Assembly (NCBI RefSeq): GCF_002796985.1
Contig: NZ_PEKX01000019.1
Coordinates: 1-60,872 of the forward strand
Origin: Pseudomonas sp.
GTDB lineage: Bacteria > Pseudomonadota > Gammaproteobacteria > Pseudomonadales > Pseudomonadaceae
DNA length: 60,872 nucleotides
Direction: 5' to 3'
Below the pieces are notes generated by a model that saw only the letters and a list, made by a program, of their open reading frames with translations, had not been told where the DNA came from and made no database searches. This document shows positions 39,014 to 48,566 of the stretch, one piece after another; position 1 is the stretch's first letter; every line of letters starts with the position of its first letter. A program made the translations under genes and the position numbers.

Positions 39014-40267
39014 ATGTTCAGCAAGCAAGACCAGATCCAGGGTTATGACGACGAACTGCTCGCGGCGATGGATGCCGAGGAAGCGCGCCAGGAGGACCAC
39101 CTCGAGCTGATCGCTTCGGAGAACTACACCAGCAAGCGCGTCATGCAGGCTCAGGGCAGCGGGCTGACCAACAAGTACGCCGAAGGTTATCCGGGCAAGC
39201 GTTACTACGGTGGCTGCGAGCATGTGGATAAGGTCGAACAGTTGGCCATCGATCGCGCCAAGCAGCTGTTCGGTGCCGCCTACGCCAACGTCCAGCCGCA
39301 CTCGGGCTCCTCGGCCAACTCCGCTGTGTACCTGGCGCTGATCAATGCCGGCGACACTATCCTGGGCATGAGCCTGGCCCATGGCGGCCACCTGACCCAC
39401 GGCGCCAAGGTGTCGTCCTCGGGCAAGCTGTACAACGCCGTGCAGTACGGCCTGAACACCGACACCGGGCTGATCGACTACGACGAGGTCGAGCGCCTGG
39501 CCGTGGAGCACCAGCCGAAGATGATCGTCGCCGGCTTCTCCGCCTACTCCAAGACCCTCGACTTCCCGCGCTTCCGCGCCATCGCCGACAAGGTCGGGGC
39601 GCTGCTGTTCGTCGACATGGCCCACGTCGCCGGCCTGGTTGCCGCTGGCCTGTACCCGAACCCGCTGCCCTACGCCGACGTGGTCACCACCACCACCCAC
39701 AAGACCCTGCGCGGCCCGCGCGGCGGCCTGATCCTGGCGCGCTCCAACGAAGAGATCGAGAAGAAACTCAACTCCGCCGTCTTCCCCGGCGCCCAGGGCG
39801 GCCCGCTGATGCACGTGATCGCCGCCAAGGCGGTGTGCTTCAAGGAGGCGCTGGAGCCCGGCTTCAAGGATTACCAGGCGCAAGTGATCAAGAACGCCCA
39901 GGCCATGGCCAAGGTGTTCATCGAGCGTGGCTATGACGTGGTTTCCGGCGGCACCGACAATCACCTGATGCTGATCAGCCTGGTGAAGCAGGGCCTGACC
40001 GGCAAGGAAGCAGACGCCGCCCTCGGCCGCGTCGGCATCACGGTGAACAAGAACGCCGTGCCGAACGACCCGCAGAGCCCGTTCGTCACCTCCGGCATCC
40101 GCATCGGCACCCCGGCGGTGACCACCCGCGGGCTGAAGGAAGAACAGTGCCGCGAGCTGGCCGGCTGGATCAGCGACGTGCTGGACCACCTGGGCGACGC
40201 CGACGTGGAGGCCAAGGTGGCCACCCAGGTGGCGGGCCTGTGCGCGGACTTCCCGGTCTACCGTTGA
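39014..40267 (+). CDS. glyA1: Serine hydroxymethyltransferase GlyA1
   Basis: A 417-residue SHMT that transfers the one-carbon unit of 5,10-methylene-THF to glycine to form serine. The PLP-binding Lys is in VTTTTHKTLRGPRGG. ELIASENYTSKRVMQAQGS and NKYAEGYPGKRYYGGCEHVD are the usual N-terminal active-site segments. The ATG at 39014 has GGGAGA 6 nt upstream; an in-frame start 135 bp upstream is rejected. Being first in the glyA-soxBDAG-purU-fdhA gene run marks it as the catabolic paralogue that removes glycine made from sarcosine. Confidence 0.97.
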   Translation: MFSKQDQIQGYDDELLAAMDAEEARQEDHLELIASENYTSKRVMQAQGSGLTNKYAEGYPGKRYYGGCEHVDKVEQLAIDRAKQLFGAAYANVQPHSGSSANSAVYLALINAGDTILGMSLAHGGHLTHGAKVSSSGKLYNAVQYGLNTDTGLIDYDEVERLAVEHQPKMIVAGFSAYSKTLDFPRFRAIADKVGALLFVDMAHVAGLVAAGLYPNPLPYADVVTTTTHKTLRGPRGGLILARSNEEIEKKLNSAVFPGAQGGPLMHVIAAKAVCFKEALEPGFKDYQAQVIKNAQAMAKVFIERGYDVVSGGTDNHLMLISLVKQGLTGKEADAALGRVGITVNKNAVPNDPQSPFVTSGIRIGTPAVTTRGLKEEQCRELAGWISDVLDHLGDADVEAKVATQVAGLCADFPVYR

Positions 40268-40283
40268 GACTGGCAGCTCTTTT

Positions 40284-40349
40284 GTAGGAGCGAGCTTGCT
40301 CGCGAACCAGCCCCGCCGCGAGGCCATTCGCGAGCAAGCTCGCTCCTAC
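40284..40349. repeat. REP-type pair, GTAGGAGCGAGCTTGCTCGC family
   Basis: A standard inverted pair between glyA1 and soxB, inside what should be one operon. Confidence 0.85.
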
Positions 40350-40387
40350 AGGGGCGGCACGGCGACTAGAGATTTCAGGAGCACCCC

Positions 40388-41638
40388 ATGCAACGCTACT
40401 CCGGCTTCGGCCTGTTCAAGCATTCCCTGAGCCACCACGAGAACTGGCAGCGCATGTGGCGTACGCCCACGCCCAAGCCGGTGTATGACGTGGTCATCGT
40501 CGGCGGCGGCGGGCACGGCCTGGCCACGGCCTACTACCTGGCCAAGGAACACGGCATCACCAACATCGCGGTGATCGAGAAGGGCTGGCTGGGTGGCGGC
40601 AACACCGCGCGCAACACCACCATCGTGCGTTCCAACTACCTGTGGGACGAGTCGGCGCTGCTCTACGAACACGCCATGAAGCTGTGGGAAGGCCTGTCCC
40701 AGGACCTGAACTACAACGTCATGTTCTCCCAGCGCGGGGTCTACAACCTCTGCCATACCCTGCAAGACATGCGTGACGGCGAACGCCGCGTGAGCGCCAA
40801 CCGCCTCAACGGCGTGGACGGCGAACTGCTCAATGCACAGCAGGTGGCCGAAGAGATTCCCTACCTGAACTGCACCAAGAGCGCCCGCTACCCGGTCATG
40901 GGCTCCACCGTGCAGCGTCGCGGCGGCGTGGCCCGTCACGATGCCGTGGCCTGGGGCTTCGCCCGTGCGGCCGACGCCCTGGGTGTGGACCTGATCCAGC
41001 AGACCGAGGTGATCGGCTTCCGCAAGCAGGACGGCGCCGTCATCGGCGTCGAGACCAACCGCGGCTTCATCGGTGCCAAGCGCGTCGGCGTGGTCACCGC
41101 CGGCAACTCCGGGCACATGGCGATGCTCGCCGGCTTCCGTCTGCCGATCGAATCGCACCCGCTGCAGGCGCTGGTTTCCGAACCGCTGAAACCCATCATC
41201 GATAGCGTGATCATGTCCAACGCCGTGCACGGCTACATCAGCCAGTCGGACAAGGGCGACCTGGTCATCGGCGCCGGCATCGACGGCTACAACGGCTACG
41301 GCCAGCGCGGCTCCTACCCGGTCATCGAGCACACCCTGCAGGCCATCGTCGAGATGTTCCCGGTGCTCTCACGCGTGCGCATGAACCGCCAGTGGGGCGG
41401 CATCGTCGACACCACCCCGGACGCCTGCCCGATCATCGGCAAGACCCCGGTGAAGAACCTGTTCTTCAACTGCGGCTGGGGCACCGGCGGCTTCAAGGCC
41501 ACACCCGGCTCGGGCAACGTCTTCGCCGCCACCCTCGCCAAGGGCGAGCCGCATCCGCTGGCCGCGCCCTTCTCCATCGAACGCTTCCACACCGGCGCGC
41601 TGATCGACGAACACGGCGCCGCGGCCGTCGCTCATTGA
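40388..41638 (+). CDS. soxB: Heterotetrameric sarcosine oxidase beta subunit SoxB
   Basis: A 416-residue flavin-dependent amine oxidase-type subunit, the same length as P. aeruginosa SoxB. It carries the FAD-binding motif DVVIVGGGGHGLATAYYLAK (about residues 33-52) and the site where FMN is covalently bound to a His between SoxB and SoxA. WLGGGNTARNTTIVRSNY and NCGWGTGGFKATPGSG are family-conserved. The complex oxidises sarcosine to glycine, producing H2O2 and methylene-THF or formaldehyde. It starts at the ATG at 40388 with AGGAG upstream. Confidence 0.97.
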   Translation: MQRYSGFGLFKHSLSHHENWQRMWRTPTPKPVYDVVIVGGGGHGLATAYYLAKEHGITNIAVIEKGWLGGGNTARNTTIVRSNYLWDESALLYEHAMKLWEGLSQDLNYNVMFSQRGVYNLCHTLQDMRDGERRVSANRLNGVDGELLNAQQVAEEIPYLNCTKSARYPVMGSTVQRRGGVARHDAVAWGFARAADALGVDLIQQTEVIGFRKQDGAVIGVETNRGFIGAKRVGVVTAGNSGHMAMLAGFRLPIESHPLQALVSEPLKPIIDSVIMSNAVHGYISQSDKGDLVIGAGIDGYNGYGQRGSYPVIEHTLQAIVEMFPVLSRVRMNRQWGGIVDTTPDACPIIGKTPVKNLFFNCGWGTGGFKATPGSGNVFAATLAKGEPHPLAAPFSIERFHTGALIDEHGAAAVAH

Positions 41639-41666
41639 ACATTCGCCCGTAGGGCGACAACTGATG

Positions 41667-41689
41667 ACCCTCTCCCTCTGGGAGAGGGT
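41667..41689. repeat. CTCTCCC-family hairpin
   Basis: ACCCTCTCCC and GGGAGAGGGT form a 10-bp perfect stem with a short loop in the soxB-soxD gap. It lies beside a GGGCGGGTGAGGGT tail typical of the family. Confidence 0.8.
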
Positions 41690-41769
41690 GCCCGAAGGGC
41701 GGGTGAGGGTGGTTCGGCGAAGCGCCACCACCCCACGTCACTCGGAAGGAAACTCGGGAGGCTCCAACC

Positions 41770-42099
41770 ATGCTGAATATCTTCTGCCCCCATTGCGGCG
41801 AGCTGCGTTCCGAAGAGGAATTCCACGCCAAAGGCCAGGCGCACATTCCGCGCCCGCTCGATCCGTCCGCCTGCACCGACGCCGAATGGGGCGAGTACAT
41901 GTTCTTCCGCGATAACCCGCGCGGCATCCACCACGAGCTTTGGGTGCACGCCGCCGGCTGCCGCCAGTACTTCAACGTCACCCGCCACACGGTGACCTAC
42001 GAAATTCTTGAAACCTACAAGATCGGCGAAAAACCCAGCATCACCGCCGCTGATTTCGAGAAGAAGCCCGCCGTTCAGCCCGCCGTGGAGAAGGCCTGA
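41770..42099 (+). CDS. soxD: Sarcosine oxidase delta subunit SoxD
   Basis: A 109-residue zinc-binding subunit, the usual size. The N-terminal CPHCGE (Cys 6 and 9) with a later HAAGCRQYFNVTRHT supplies the zinc ligands. EEEFHAKGQAHIPRP is the conserved central segment. It stabilises the SoxA-SoxB assembly and has no catalytic centre. It stops one base before soxA starts, indicating translational coupling. Confidence 0.95.
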   Translation: MLNIFCPHCGELRSEEEFHAKGQAHIPRPLDPSACTDAEWGEYMFFRDNPRGIHHELWVHAAGCRQYFNVTRHTVTYEILETYKIGEKPSITAADFEKKPAVQPAVEKA

Positions 42100-42100
42100 C

Positions 42101-45100
42101 ATGAGCCAGATCAATCGCCTGTCCCGTGGTGGTCGCATCGACCGCAACAAGCCGCTGACCTTCAGCTTCAACGGCCAGAGCTACCAGGGCTTTGCCGGTG
42201 ACACCCTGGCCGCTGCCCTGCTGGCCAACGGCGTCGACATCCTCGGCCGCAGCTTCAAGTACTCACGCCCGCGCGGCATCGTCGCCGCCGGCGCCGAAGA
42301 GCCCAACGCCATCCTGCAGATCGGCTCGCGCGAATCCACCCAGGTGCCCAACGTGCGCGCCACCCAGCAGGCGCTCTACAACGGCCTGGTAGCGACCGCC
42401 ACCAACGGCTGGCCGAACGTGCAGAACGACCTCATGGGGATCTTCGGCAAGGTCGGCGGCAAGCTGATGCCGCCCGGCTTCTACTACAAGACCTTCATGT
42501 ATCCGCAGTCCATGTGGCTGACCTACGAGAAGTACATCCGCAAGGCCGCCGGCCTTGGCCGCGCACCCACCGAAGTGGACCCGGACAGCTACGACTGGAT
42601 GAACCACCACGCCGACGTGCTGATCGTTGGCGCCGGCCCCGCCGGCCTCGCCGCCGCCCTGGCCGCCTCGCGCAGCGGTGCGCGGGTGATCCTCGCCGAC
42701 GAACAGGAAGAGTTCGGCGGCAGCCTGCTCGACACCCGTGAGACCCTCGACGGCAAGCCCGCCGAGGAGTGGGTGGCCAAGGCCATCGCCGAGCTGGAAG
42801 GCAACCCGGACGTGATCCTGCTGCCGCGCTCCACGGTCAACGGCTACCACGACCACAACTTCCTCACCATTCACGAACGCCGCACCGATCACCTGGGCGA
42901 GACCGCCCCGCTGGGCCAGGTGCGCCAACGCGTGCACCGGGTGCGCGCCAACCGCGTGGTGCTCGCCGCCGGCGCCCACGAACGCCCGCTGGTCTATGGC
43001 AACAACGACGTGCCGGGCAACATGCTGGCCGGCGCCGTTTCCACCTACGTACGCCGCTACGGCGTGGCACCGGGCAAGAAACTGGTGCTGTCCACCAACA
43101 ACGACTACGCCTACCGCGTCGCCCTGGACTGGCAGGAAGCCGGTCTGCAGGTGGTCGCCATCGCCGACGCCCGCCCCAATCCGCGCGGCGAGTGGGTCGA
43201 GGAGGCGCGCAAGCGCGGCATGCGGGTCATCACCGGCAGCGCAGTGATCGAGGCACGCGGCAGCAAGCGCGTGACCGGTGCGAAGGTCGCCTCCATCGAC
43301 ACCTTCCGCCACAAGGTCAATGCACCCGGCGAGTGGCTGGACTGCGACCTCATCGGCAGCTCCGGCGGCTACAGCCCGGTGGTGCACCTGGCTTCGCACC
43401 TGGGTGGCAAGCCGGAATGGCGTGAAGACGTCCTCGCCTTCGTGCCCGGCCTGGCCTTCCAGAAGCGCAGTTGTGCCGGCGCGGTGAACGGCGTGTTCCG
43501 CCTCGCCGATGTCCTGGCCGACGGCTACCAGGCCGGCAGCCAGGCCGCTGTCGACGGCGGCTTCAAGTCTGTCGATGGCGAGCTGCCGGTGGTCGCCGAG
43601 CGCGCCGAGGACGCCACCCTCGCGCTGTTCCAGGTGCCCCACGAGAAATCCACGGCGCGCGCGCCCAAGCAGTTCGTCGACACCCAGAACGACGTCACCG
43701 CCGCCGCCATCGAACTGGCCTGCCGCGAGGGCTTCGAGTCCATCGAGCACGTCAAGCGCTACACCGCGCTGGGCTTCGGCACCGACCAGGGCAAGCTGGG
43801 CAACATCAACGGCCTGGCCATCGCCGCCCGCGCCCAGGGCAAGAGCATCGCCGACACCGGCACCACCATGTTCCGCCCGAACTACACCCCGGTGACCTTC
43901 GGCGCGGTTGCCGGTCGTCACTGCGGCCACCTGTTCGAGCCGGTGCGCTTCACCGCCCTGCACGCCTGGCACGTGAAGAACGGCGCCGAGTTCGAGGACG
44001 TCGGCCAGTGGAAGCGCCCCTGGTACTTCCCCAAGCGCGGCGAAGACCTGCACGCCGCCGTGGCCCGCGAGTGCCGCGCCGTGCGTGAGTCGGTCGGCCT
44101 GCTGGACGCCTCGACCCTGGGCAAGATCGACATCCAGGGCCCGGACGCCCGCGAGTTCCTCAACCGCATCTACACCAACGCCTGGACCAAGCTGGACGTG
44201 GGCAAGGCCCGCTACGGCCTGATGTGCAAGGAAGACGGCATGGTCTTTGACGATGGCGTCACCGCGTGCCTGGCGGACAACCACTTCGTCATGACCACCA
44301 CCACCGGCGGCGCGGCGCGCGTCATGGAGTGGCTGGAGCTGTACCACCAGACCGAATGGCCGGAACTGAAGGTGTACTTCACCTCGGTCACCGACCACTG
44401 GGCCACCCTCACCCTGTCCGGCCCCAACAGCCGCAAGCTGCTGGCCGAGGTCACCGACATCGACCTGGACAAGGACGCCTTCCCCTTCATGACCTGGAAG
44501 GAAGGCAAGGTCGCCGGCGTACCGGCGCGGGTGTTCCGCATCTCCTTCACCGGCGAGCTGTCGTACGAGGTGAACATCCAGGCCAACTACGCCATGGGTG
44601 TGCTGGAGGCCATCGTCGCCGCCGGCGCCCAGTACAACCTGACGCCGTACGGCACCGAGACCATGCACGTCCTGCGCGCCGAGAAGGGCTTCATCATCGT
44701 CGGCCAGGACACCGACGCCTCGGTCACCCCGGACGACCTGAACATGGGTTGGGCGGTGGGTCGCACCAAGCCCTTCTCCTGGATCGGCTGGCGCGGCATG
44801 AACCGCGCCGACTGCCAGCGCGAAGACCGCAAGCAGCTGGTAGGCCTCAAGCCCACCAACCCGATGGACCTGCTGCCCGAGGGCGCGCAACTGCTGTTCA
44901 CCCCGCAGCACACGGTGCCGGCGACCATGGTCGGCCACGTCACCTCCAGCTACCTGAGCAGCAGCCTGGGCTACAGCTTTGCCCTGGCGGTGGTGAAGGG
45001 CGGCCTCAAGCGCCTGGGCGAGAAGGTCTACGCCCCGCTGCCGGACGGCCGCGTGATCGAGGCGGAAATCTGCAGCTCGGTGTTCTACGACCCGAAAGGC

Positions 45101-45121
45101 GAACGGCAGAACGTGGATTGA
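42101..45121 (+). CDS. soxA: Sarcosine oxidase alpha subunit SoxA
   Basis: A 1006-residue subunit, the full family length. An N-terminal ferredoxin-like domain without iron-sulfur cysteines (GRIDRNKPLTFSFNGQSYQG) leads into an NAD-binding dinucleotide fold (VLIVGAGPAGLAAALAASRS, near residue 170). The C-terminal half is a GcvT-like folate domain (GDLHAAVARECRAVRESVGLL in part; LRAEKGFIIVGQDTD). It channels the methyl group of sarcosine to tetrahydrofolate. It overlaps no neighbour and follows soxD by 1 bp; a repeat-filled 179-bp gap precedes soxG. Confidence 0.97.
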   Translation: MSQINRLSRGGRIDRNKPLTFSFNGQSYQGFAGDTLAAALLANGVDILGRSFKYSRPRGIVAAGAEEPNAILQIGSRESTQVPNVRATQQALYNGLVATATNGWPNVQNDLMGIFGKVGGKLMPPGFYYKTFMYPQSMWLTYEKYIRKAAGLGRAPTEVDPDSYDWMNHHADVLIVGAGPAGLAAALAASRSGARVILADEQEEFGGSLLDTRETLDGKPAEEWVAKAIAELEGNPDVILLPRSTVNGYHDHNFLTIHERRTDHLGETAPLGQVRQRVHRVRANRVVLAAGAHERPLVYGNNDVPGNMLAGAVSTYVRRYGVAPGKKLVLSTNNDYAYRVALDWQEAGLQVVAIADARPNPRGEWVEEARKRGMRVITGSAVIEARGSKRVTGAKVASIDTFRHKVNAPGEWLDCDLIGSSGGYSPVVHLASHLGGKPEWREDVLAFVPGLAFQKRSCAGAVNGVFRLADVLADGYQAGSQAAVDGGFKSVDGELPVVAERAEDATLALFQVPHEKSTARAPKQFVDTQNDVTAAAIELACREGFESIEHVKRYTALGFGTDQGKLGNINGLAIAARAQGKSIADTGTTMFRPNYTPVTFGAVAGRHCGHLFEPVRFTALHAWHVKNGAEFEDVGQWKRPWYFPKRGEDLHAAVARECRAVRESVGLLDASTLGKIDIQGPDAREFLNRIYTNAWTKLDVGKARYGLMCKEDGMVFDDGVTACLADNHFVMTTTTGGAARVMEWLELYHQTEWPELKVYFTSVTDHWATLTLSGPNSRKLLAEVTDIDLDKDAFPFMTWKEGKVAGVPARVFRISFTGELSYEVNIQANYAMGVLEAIVAAGAQYNLTPYGTETMHVLRAEKGFIIVGQDTDASVTPDDLNMGWAVGRTKPFSWIGWRGMNRADCQREDRKQLVGLKPTNPMDLLPEGAQLLFTPQHTVPATMVGHVTSSYLSSSLGYSFALAVVKGGLKRLGEKVYAPLPDGRVIEAEICSSVFYDPKGERQNVD

Positions 45122-45138
45122 TTCGGAGCCGCCGGCTG

Positions 45139-45264
45139 CCCTCACCCTCTCCCACAGGGAGAGAGGACAGTTCGGAGCCGCCGGCGAGTACGACACTCAC
45201 AGCACACTCAGCTCGGCCCCTTCTCCCTCAGGAGCGGGGAGCGCAGCCAGGGTTGGGGTGAGGG
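45139..45264. repeat. CTCTCCC-family composite palindromes
   Basis: CCCTCACCCTCTCCCACAGG with GGGAGAGAGG forms the left hairpin; a right part with CCTTCTCCCTCAGG ends GGGTTGGGGTGAGGG. The outer arms are complementary over the CCCTCACCC portion. It lies between soxA and soxG. Confidence 0.75.
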
Positions 45265-45300
45265 ATAACAAGGGCAGAGCGTCCCCAAGGTGAACAGAAC

Positions 45301-45936
45301 ATGAGCAAAGCCAATCTCTACCAGCAACGCCCCGAAGACGGCATCCAGGCCGAATCGCCCCTGCACCACGCCGAGCTGGACAAGCTCGCCGCGCGCAAGG
45401 TGGCCAACGCCGGCGTGACCCTGCGCGAGAAGAAATTCCTCGGCCACCTGACCCTGCGCGGCGACGCCCACGACCCGGCCTTCGCCGGCGGCGTGCACAA
45501 GGCCCTGGGCCTGGAGCTGCCGGTAGCCCTGACCCTGGTGGCCAACGGCGGCACCTCGCTGCAGTGGCTTGGCCCGGACGAGTGGCTGCTGATCGTCCCC
45601 GGCGGCGAGGAATTCGCCATCGAGCAGCGCCTGCGCGAGGCGCTGGGCGAAGAGCTGCACTACTCGGTGATCAACGTCAGCGGCGGCCAGACCCTGCTGG
45701 AACTCGAAGGCGCCAAGGTCCGCGAAGTGCTGATGAAGTCCACCGGCTACGACGTGCACCCGAGCAACTTCCCGGTGGGCAAGGCGGTGGGCACGAATTT
45801 CGCCAAGTCCCAACTGGTGATCCGCCATACCGGCGAGCACACCTGGGAGCTGGTGGTGCGCCGCAGCTTCTCCGACTACTTCTGGCTGTGGCTGCAGGAC
45901 TCCTGCGCCGAGTACGGCCTGCAAGTAGCCGCGTAA
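45301..45936 (+). CDS. soxG: Sarcosine oxidase gamma subunit SoxG
   Basis: A 211-residue GcvT-like subunit. It contains the family segments VALTLVANGGTSLQWLGPDE and WLLIVPGG, then YDVHPSNFPVGKAVGTNFAK and the late HTGEHTWELVVRRSFSDYFW. SoxG caps the folate-binding side of the alpha subunit. It starts at the ATG at 45301. It lies 179 bp after soxA and 95 bp before purU, both gaps carrying CTCTCCC palindromes. Confidence 0.95.
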   Translation: MSKANLYQQRPEDGIQAESPLHHAELDKLAARKVANAGVTLREKKFLGHLTLRGDAHDPAFAGGVHKALGLELPVALTLVANGGTSLQWLGPDEWLLIVPGGEEFAIEQRLREALGEELHYSVINVSGGQTLLELEGAKVREVLMKSTGYDVHPSNFPVGKAVGTNFAKSQLVIRHTGEHTWELVVRRSFSDYFWLWLQDSCAEYGLQVAA

Positions 45937-45950
45937 GCGGTGCCTTGTCC

Positions 45951-45983
45951 CCCTCTCCCTCTGGGAGAGGGCCGGGGTGAGGG
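45951..45983. repeat. CTCTCCC-family hairpin
   Basis: CCCTCTCCCTCTGGGAGAGG followed by GCCGGGGTGAGGG, between soxG and purU. Confidence 0.8.
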
Positions 45984-46031
45984 TTAGCCCACCCCAACCT
46001 CTCCAAGGAGAGGAAATTTCGGAGCCAGACC

Positions 46032-46889
46032 ATGAGCCGCACCCCCGAAACCTGGATCCTCACCGCCGACAGCCCGAGCCTGCTGGGCACGGTGGACGTG
46101 GTCACGCGCTACCTGTTCGAGCAGCGCTGCTACGTCACCGAGCACCACTCCTTCGACGACCGCCTGGCGCAGCGCTTCTTCATCCGCATCGAATTCCGCG
46201 CCGGCGACGGCTTCGACGAAGCGGCCTTCCGCGCCGGCCTCGCCGACCGCGTCGCGCCCTTCCAGATGAATGTCGAACTGACCCCGCCGGGCTACCGCAG
46301 CAAGGTGGTGATCATGGTCTCCAAGGCCGACCACTGCCTGAACGACCTGCTCTACCGCCAGCGCATCGGCCAGCTGCCGATGGACGTGGTGGCGGTGGTC
46401 TCCAACCACCCGGACCTGGAACCGCTGGCGCGCTGGCACGGCATCCCCTACCACCACTTCGCCCTCGACCCCAACGACAAGGGCGCGCAGGAGGCGAAGG
46501 TCTGGCAGGTGATCGAGGAATCCGGCGCCGAGCTGGTGATCCTCGCCCGCTACATGCAGGTGCTCTCCCCCGAGCTGTGCCGCCGCCTGGACGGCTGGGC
46601 GATCAACATCCACCACTCGCTGCTGCCCGGTTTCAAGGGCGCCAAGCCCTACCACCAGGCCTACCAGAAGGGCGTGAAGCTGGTCGGCGCCACCGCCCAC
46701 TACATCAACAACGACCTCGACGAGGGCCCGATCATCGCCCAGGGCGTCGAGCCCGTGGACCACTCCCACTACCCCGAGGACCTGATCGCCAAGGGCCGCG
46801 ACGTGGAGTGCCTGACCCTGGCCAAGGCCGTGGGCTATCACATCGAGAAGCGCGTGTTCCTGAATGCCAACAGGACCGTGGTGCTGTAG
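46032..46889 (+). CDS. purU: Formyltetrahydrofolate deformylase PurU
   Basis: A 285-residue enzyme with an N-terminal ACT domain (TWILTADSPSLLGTVDVVTR) and a C-terminal formyltransferase-type hydrolase domain. The catalytic set is in INIHHSLLPGFKGAKPYHQA (Asn, His) and LDEGPIIAQ (Asp). It hydrolyses 10-formyl-THF to formate and THF, recycling folate charged by sarcosine oxidation. The position directly after soxG is the same as P. aeruginosa purU2. Start at the ATG at 46032. Confidence 0.95.
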   Translation: MSRTPETWILTADSPSLLGTVDVVTRYLFEQRCYVTEHHSFDDRLAQRFFIRIEFRAGDGFDEAAFRAGLADRVAPFQMNVELTPPGYRSKVVIMVSKADHCLNDLLYRQRIGQLPMDVVAVVSNHPDLEPLARWHGIPYHHFALDPNDKGAQEAKVWQVIEESGAELVILARYMQVLSPELCRRLDGWAINIHHSLLPGFKGAKPYHQAYQKGVKLVGATAHYINNDLDEGPIIAQGVEPVDHSHYPEDLIAKGRDVECLTLAKAVGYHIEKRVFLNANRTVVL

Positions 46890-46902
46890 CGGCACCGCTC
46901 CT

Positions 46903-46978
46903 GTAGGGCGCATAACGCCACAGGCGTTATCCGCCATGCCGACCCGAGCGGCGGATGGATGGAGCTCATCCGCCCTAC
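46903..46978. repeat. Palindrome, GTAGGGCGnATAACGC family
   Basis: GTAGGGCGCATAACGCCACA opens it and CTCATCCGCCCTAC closes it, with GCGTTATCCGCC inside. It lies in the purU-fdhA gap (46890-47320). Confidence 0.75.
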
Positions 46979-47020
46979 GTTTCTACGTTTCACCTGGATT
47001 GCGGCGCTCGCTCTAGAGCG

Positions 47021-47160
47021 CCCTCTCCCCAGCTCTGGCTACGCGCCCCGCTCCGAAAGGAGAGGGGGCAAGAGCAGTGCGGAGTCGCCGGCTGAAACGG
47101 CGCTCCCGCCACGCACGGATATACCCTCTCCCGCTTGCGGGAGAGGGTTAGGGAGAGGGG
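47021..47160. repeat. CTCTCCC-family composite palindromes
   Basis: CCCTCTCCCCAGCTCTGGCT with GGAGAGGGGG on the left, and CCCTCTCCCGCTTGCGGGAG with AGGGTTAGGGAGAGGGG on the right, about 140 bp in all. It fills most of the rest of the 431-bp purU-fdhA gap; the final stretch before fdhA may hold a promoter but no clear boxes were found. Confidence 0.75.
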
Positions 47161-47320
47161 CTTTTGAAAGCGCCCAGCTCCCAAGCACCGAGCAACACCG
47201 ACAGACCCGCCGGCTGCCAGCAGTACGTACCGGCCCTGTCGCGCAACACACGACATCCCAGTGCAAAACCGCGCGCCGCAAGGCCCGCCTTTGTACCCAC
47301 AAACACAATGAGGAATGCGT

Positions 47321-48520
47321 ATGTCTGGCAATCGTGGTGTGGTTTATCTCGGCCCGGGCAAGGTCGAAGTGCAGAACATCCCCTATCCGAAGATGCAGGA
47401 CCCGCAGGGCAAGCAGATCGACCACGGGGTGATCCTGCGCGTGGTGTCCACCAACATCTGCGGCTCCGACCAGCACATGGTGCGTGGCCGTACCACCGCG
47501 CCGGCAGGCCTGGTGCTCGGCCACGAGATCACCGGCGAGGTGGTGGAGATCGGCCGTGGCGTGGAAACCATGAAGATCGGCGACCTGGTCTCGGTGCCGT
47601 TCAACGTCGCCTGCGGCCACTGCCGCACCTGCAAGGAGCAGCACACCGGCGTCTGCCTGACGGTCAACCCGGCTCGCGCCGGCGGCGCCTACGGCTACGT
47701 CGACATGGGCGGCTGGGTCGGCGGCCAGGCCGAATACGTGCTGGTGCCCTACGCCGACTTCAACCTGCTGCGCCTGCCCAACCGCGACGCGGCGATGGAG
47801 AAGATCCGCGACCTGACCTGCCTCTCCGACATCCTCCCCACCGGCTACCACGGCGCGGTGACGGCCGGCGTCGGTCCGGGCAGCACCGTCTACATCGCCG
47901 GTGCCGGTCCGGTCGGCCTTGCCGCCGCCGCTTCGGCCCGCCTGCTGGGCGCCGCCGTGGTGATTATCGGTGACGTCAATCCGACTCGACTGGCCCACGC
48001 CAAGGCCCAGGGCTTCGAGATCGCCGACCTGTCCAAGGACACTCCGCTGCACGAGCAGATCGCTGATCTGCTGGGTGAGCCGGAGGTGGACTGCGCGGTC
48101 GACGCGGTGGGCTTCGAGGCTCGCGGCCATGGTCATTCGGGCTCGCAGCACGAGGCTCCGGCCACCGTGCTGAACTCGCTGATGGGCGTGGTGCGGGTGG
48201 CCGGCAAGATCGGCATTCCCGGCCTCTATGTGACCGAGGACCCGGGCGCGGTAGACGACGCCGCCAAGCATGGCGCGCTGAGCATCCGCTTCGGCCTGGG
48301 CTGGGCCAAGTCGCACAGCTTCCACACCGGCCAGACCCCGGTGATGAAGTACAACCGCCAGCTGATGCAGGCGATCATGTGGGACCGCATCAAGATCGCC
48401 GATATCGTCGGGGTGGAAGTCATCACCCTGGACGACGCGCCCAAGGGCTATGGCGAATTCGATGCCGGCGTGCCGAAGAAATTCGTCATCGACCCGCACA
48501 GCCTGTTCCGCGCCGCCTGA
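47321..48520 (+). CDS. fdhA: Glutathione-independent formaldehyde dehydrogenase FdhA
   Basis: A 399-residue zinc-dependent dehydrogenase, the length of P. aeruginosa FdhA. It oxidises formaldehyde to formate with NAD+ without glutathione. Catalytic zinc ligands are in NICGSDQHMVRG and VLGHEITGEV; the structural zinc loop is CGHCRTCKEQHTGVC. The Rossmann motif is YIAGAGPVGLAAAASARLLG. The ATG at 47321 (AGGA 7 nt upstream) is preferred over an in-frame ATG two codons earlier. It removes formaldehyde released by GbcAB and DgcAB. Confidence 0.96.
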   Translation: MSGNRGVVYLGPGKVEVQNIPYPKMQDPQGKQIDHGVILRVVSTNICGSDQHMVRGRTTAPAGLVLGHEITGEVVEIGRGVETMKIGDLVSVPFNVACGHCRTCKEQHTGVCLTVNPARAGGAYGYVDMGGWVGGQAEYVLVPYADFNLLRLPNRDAAMEKIRDLTCLSDILPTGYHGAVTAGVGPGSTVYIAGAGPVGLAAAASARLLGAAVVIIGDVNPTRLAHAKAQGFEIADLSKDTPLHEQIADLLGEPEVDCAVDAVGFEARGHGHSGSQHEAPATVLNSLMGVVRVAGKIGIPGLYVTEDPGAVDDAAKHGALSIRFGLGWAKSHSFHTGQTPVMKYNRQLMQAIMWDRIKIADIVGVEVITLDDAPKGYGEFDAGVPKKFVIDPHSLFRAA

Positions 48521-48566
48521 CGGCGCACCCGCTCCCGGCCGCGCTCCCCCGCGCGGCCGTCTCTCC

